Positions 62,936 to 64,000 of a DNA stretch of 64,000 nucleotides are shown piece by piece. The stretch spans positions 91,500 through 155,499 of the forward strand of contig JAYRLC010000006.1 in NCBI GenBank assembly GCA_041905405.1. Direction: 5' to 3'. This stretch comes from RAM1 sp041905405. GTDB taxonomy: Bacteria; Pseudomonadota; Gammaproteobacteria; Burkholderiales; Burkholderiaceae_C. Position 1 is the first letter of the stretch. Every line of letters begins with the position of its first letter. The notes beneath the pieces are model-generated. The model made no database searches. It was not told the DNA's origin and saw only the letters and a program-made list of their open reading frames with translations. The position numbers were made by a program, and so were the translations under genes.

Positions 62936-63955
62936 CCCCAGCTTCGTCGCCAGCGCCAGCACGGACAGCGGCGCGCTGCCTTCGGCCTTGTTGTTGATGG
63001 TGACGTAAACGTTGTGCCCTGCCGCGGCGGTGGCCGCCATGACCTTGGCCAGGACATCCCGCGTCGATGGATCGGGGTCAACCAGTTTGTCAAAGGGCTC
63101 GTACAGGCCTTTGGCCTCTTGATAGCCTTGTGCCCCGTGTCGCGCGTGCAGGTTCCAGCGGCAAACGAGCGGGCCCGGCCACAGCGTCCGCAACAGGGGC
63201 AACTGCTCCTGCACTGGCGGCAGGCGGGGATGCAGTCCAAGGCAGTAGGTCGCACCGGCCGCTTTGAGAACCCGCGCGAAATCCGGCGTCAGCAGCTCAA
63301 CGTTGCGAACCTCGATCGCCACGACCGCATCGGGCGCGGCAGTATGCAGCGATGGCAGTACGGCCAGCATGGCGGCCATGCGGGCCCAAAGATCCGGCAG
63401 ATTCTGCAGAAAAGGGGCGGGCAGGGGACTTAGCTGGAATACCAGGGCGCCGATATGGTGCCCCAGGCCTTGCAGCGCCGGCTCCACGAACTCCGCCACG
63501 GCCAGCGCGGGGTCGAGAAATGCCGGGTTTGCCTGCGATCCGCGCCCGGACTCACTGCGGATCACGGCGTCTGTGATCAGGCTCGGCGCCTTGACCACGA
63601 ACCGGAAATCATCAGGAACCTGTGCGGCATACGCCGCATACTGGCTGGCAGACATCGGCCGGTAGAACGTCCGGTCCAGGCTGACCGCGCGCAGCCCGGG
63701 ATGCCGGGCATAAGCCGCCAGACCGGATTTGGCGAGGACGGTTTCGGCGTAAACGCCGTCCCATACCAGGCCGTTCCAGCCCGGAAAGCTCCAGGACGAT
63801 GTGCCAAGCCGGATGCGTCGCGGCACAGCGGCGGCCAGTCGTTCAATGTCCGGGCTCACGGTTGCGGGCAGTACGGATGCAGCACCTTGTAGCCGGCGTT
63901 TGGCGGACGGCGGCCTTGCTGGTGGTACTGGGGGCAAATCGTCGAACAGACTCAT
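62927..63955 (-). CDS. DUF72 domain-containing protein
   Basis: A 342-residue TIM-barrel-like DUF72 protein. Conserved parts are RLGTSSWSFPGWNGLVWDGV, RAVSLDRTFYRP, FRFVVKAPSLITDAVI, ALVFQLSPLPAPF, AIEVRNVELLTPDF and NVYVTINNKAEGSAPLSVLA. The family is widespread and has no established function; weak links to nucleic acid repair exist elsewhere but nothing here supports one. The first about 45 residues are Pro/Ala/Arg-rich and precede the domain. The 45 bp left between its start and the window edge are AT-rich and probably hold the promoter. Confidence 0.85.
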   Translation of the reverse strand: MSLFDDLPPVPPARPPSAKRRLQGAASVLPATVSPDIERLAAAVPRRIRLGTSSWSFPGWNGLVWDGVYAETVLAKSGLAAYARHPGLRAVSLDRTFYRPMSASQYAAYAAQVPDDFRFVVKAPSLITDAVIRSESGRGSQANPAFLDPALAVAEFVEPALQGLGHHIGALVFQLSPLPAPFLQNLPDLWARMAAMLAVLPSLHTAAPDAVVAIEVRNVELLTPDFARVLKAAGATYCLGLHPRLPPVQEQLPLLRTLWPGPLVCRWNLHARHGAQGYQEAKGLYEPFDKLVDPDPSTRDVLAKVMAATAAAGHNVYVTINNKAEGSAPLSVLALATKLGSA

Positions 63956-64000
63956 GCCGGATATTCTAATTTCAAGATTACGATGTGCATTATGTTAAAT

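Overview
This 64 kb window is dense, high-GC chromosomal DNA. It holds 55 intact protein genes, the broken 3' end of one more gene, and one tRNA. Protein similarity and gene order point to a betaproteobacterium of the order Burkholderiales, most likely family Comamonadaceae. Supporting signs are the rimP-nusA-infB-rbfA-truB-typA block, the divergent lptFG/pepA and smpB/ratAB arrangements, a DUF3309 gene, and GC-rich hairpin repeats of a kind I associate with that family. The family assignment is inference. I see no phage, IS element, CRISPR array or integration site. The longest stretch without a gene is 230 bp (61743-61972).

Layout. 1-3323: sulfate ABC importer (broken sbp, then cysT, cysW, cysA), followed by dsbB starting inside cysA. 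3295-7809, minus: argA and two tandem TPR-glycosyltransferase paralogues. 7890-13012, plus: a membrane protein with a degenerate GGDEF domain, then the long RNA helicase hrpA. 13066-19999, plus: two tandem giant regulators of about 1,145 residues (OmpR-like winged helix, BTAD, STAND ATPase, TPR-like C-terminus). 20007-27248, minus: a 52-residue DUF3309 protein, then a close-packed run lptF-lptG-cbiX-cysB-aminotransferase-sulP with a sulfur theme. 27300-29593, plus: pepA, holC and a small unknown gene. 29756-31039: a branched-chain amino acid binding protein with a clear terminator, and tRNA-Ser(GGA) on the minus strand.

31162-36481: qmcA/nfeD pair (minus), a PLP basic amino acid decarboxylase and a fasciclin-domain protein (plus), and fabI (minus). 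36519-41995: a complete yejABEF-type peptide importer. 41996-50316: the translation block rimP-nusA-infB-rbfA-truB-typA, preceded by a good sigma70-type promoter and a terminator-like hairpin in the leader. 50329-54192: a DMT permease, an enoyl-CoA hydratase/HIBCH-family enzyme, smpB, ratA, ratB and a DUF4124 protein. 54247-61372: guaB-guaA, a GAF/degenerate-GGDEF protein, a PaiB-type FMN protein, a gene fusing TadA to a haloalkane dehalogenase-like domain, and an LD-carboxypeptidase, most of them overlapping or nearly touching. 61398-63955: a small unknown protein, a class III cyclase with an FHA domain, and a DUF72 protein.

Most of the window is core housekeeping. The parts that stand out are the TadA-dehalogenase fusion, the duplicated BTAD-STAND regulators, a GC hairpin repeat read in frame through hrpA, the hairpin at the start of the rimP-nusA-infB leader, two separate proteins with a GGDEF fold that has lost its signature, and the broken sulfate-binding protein gene at the left edge.
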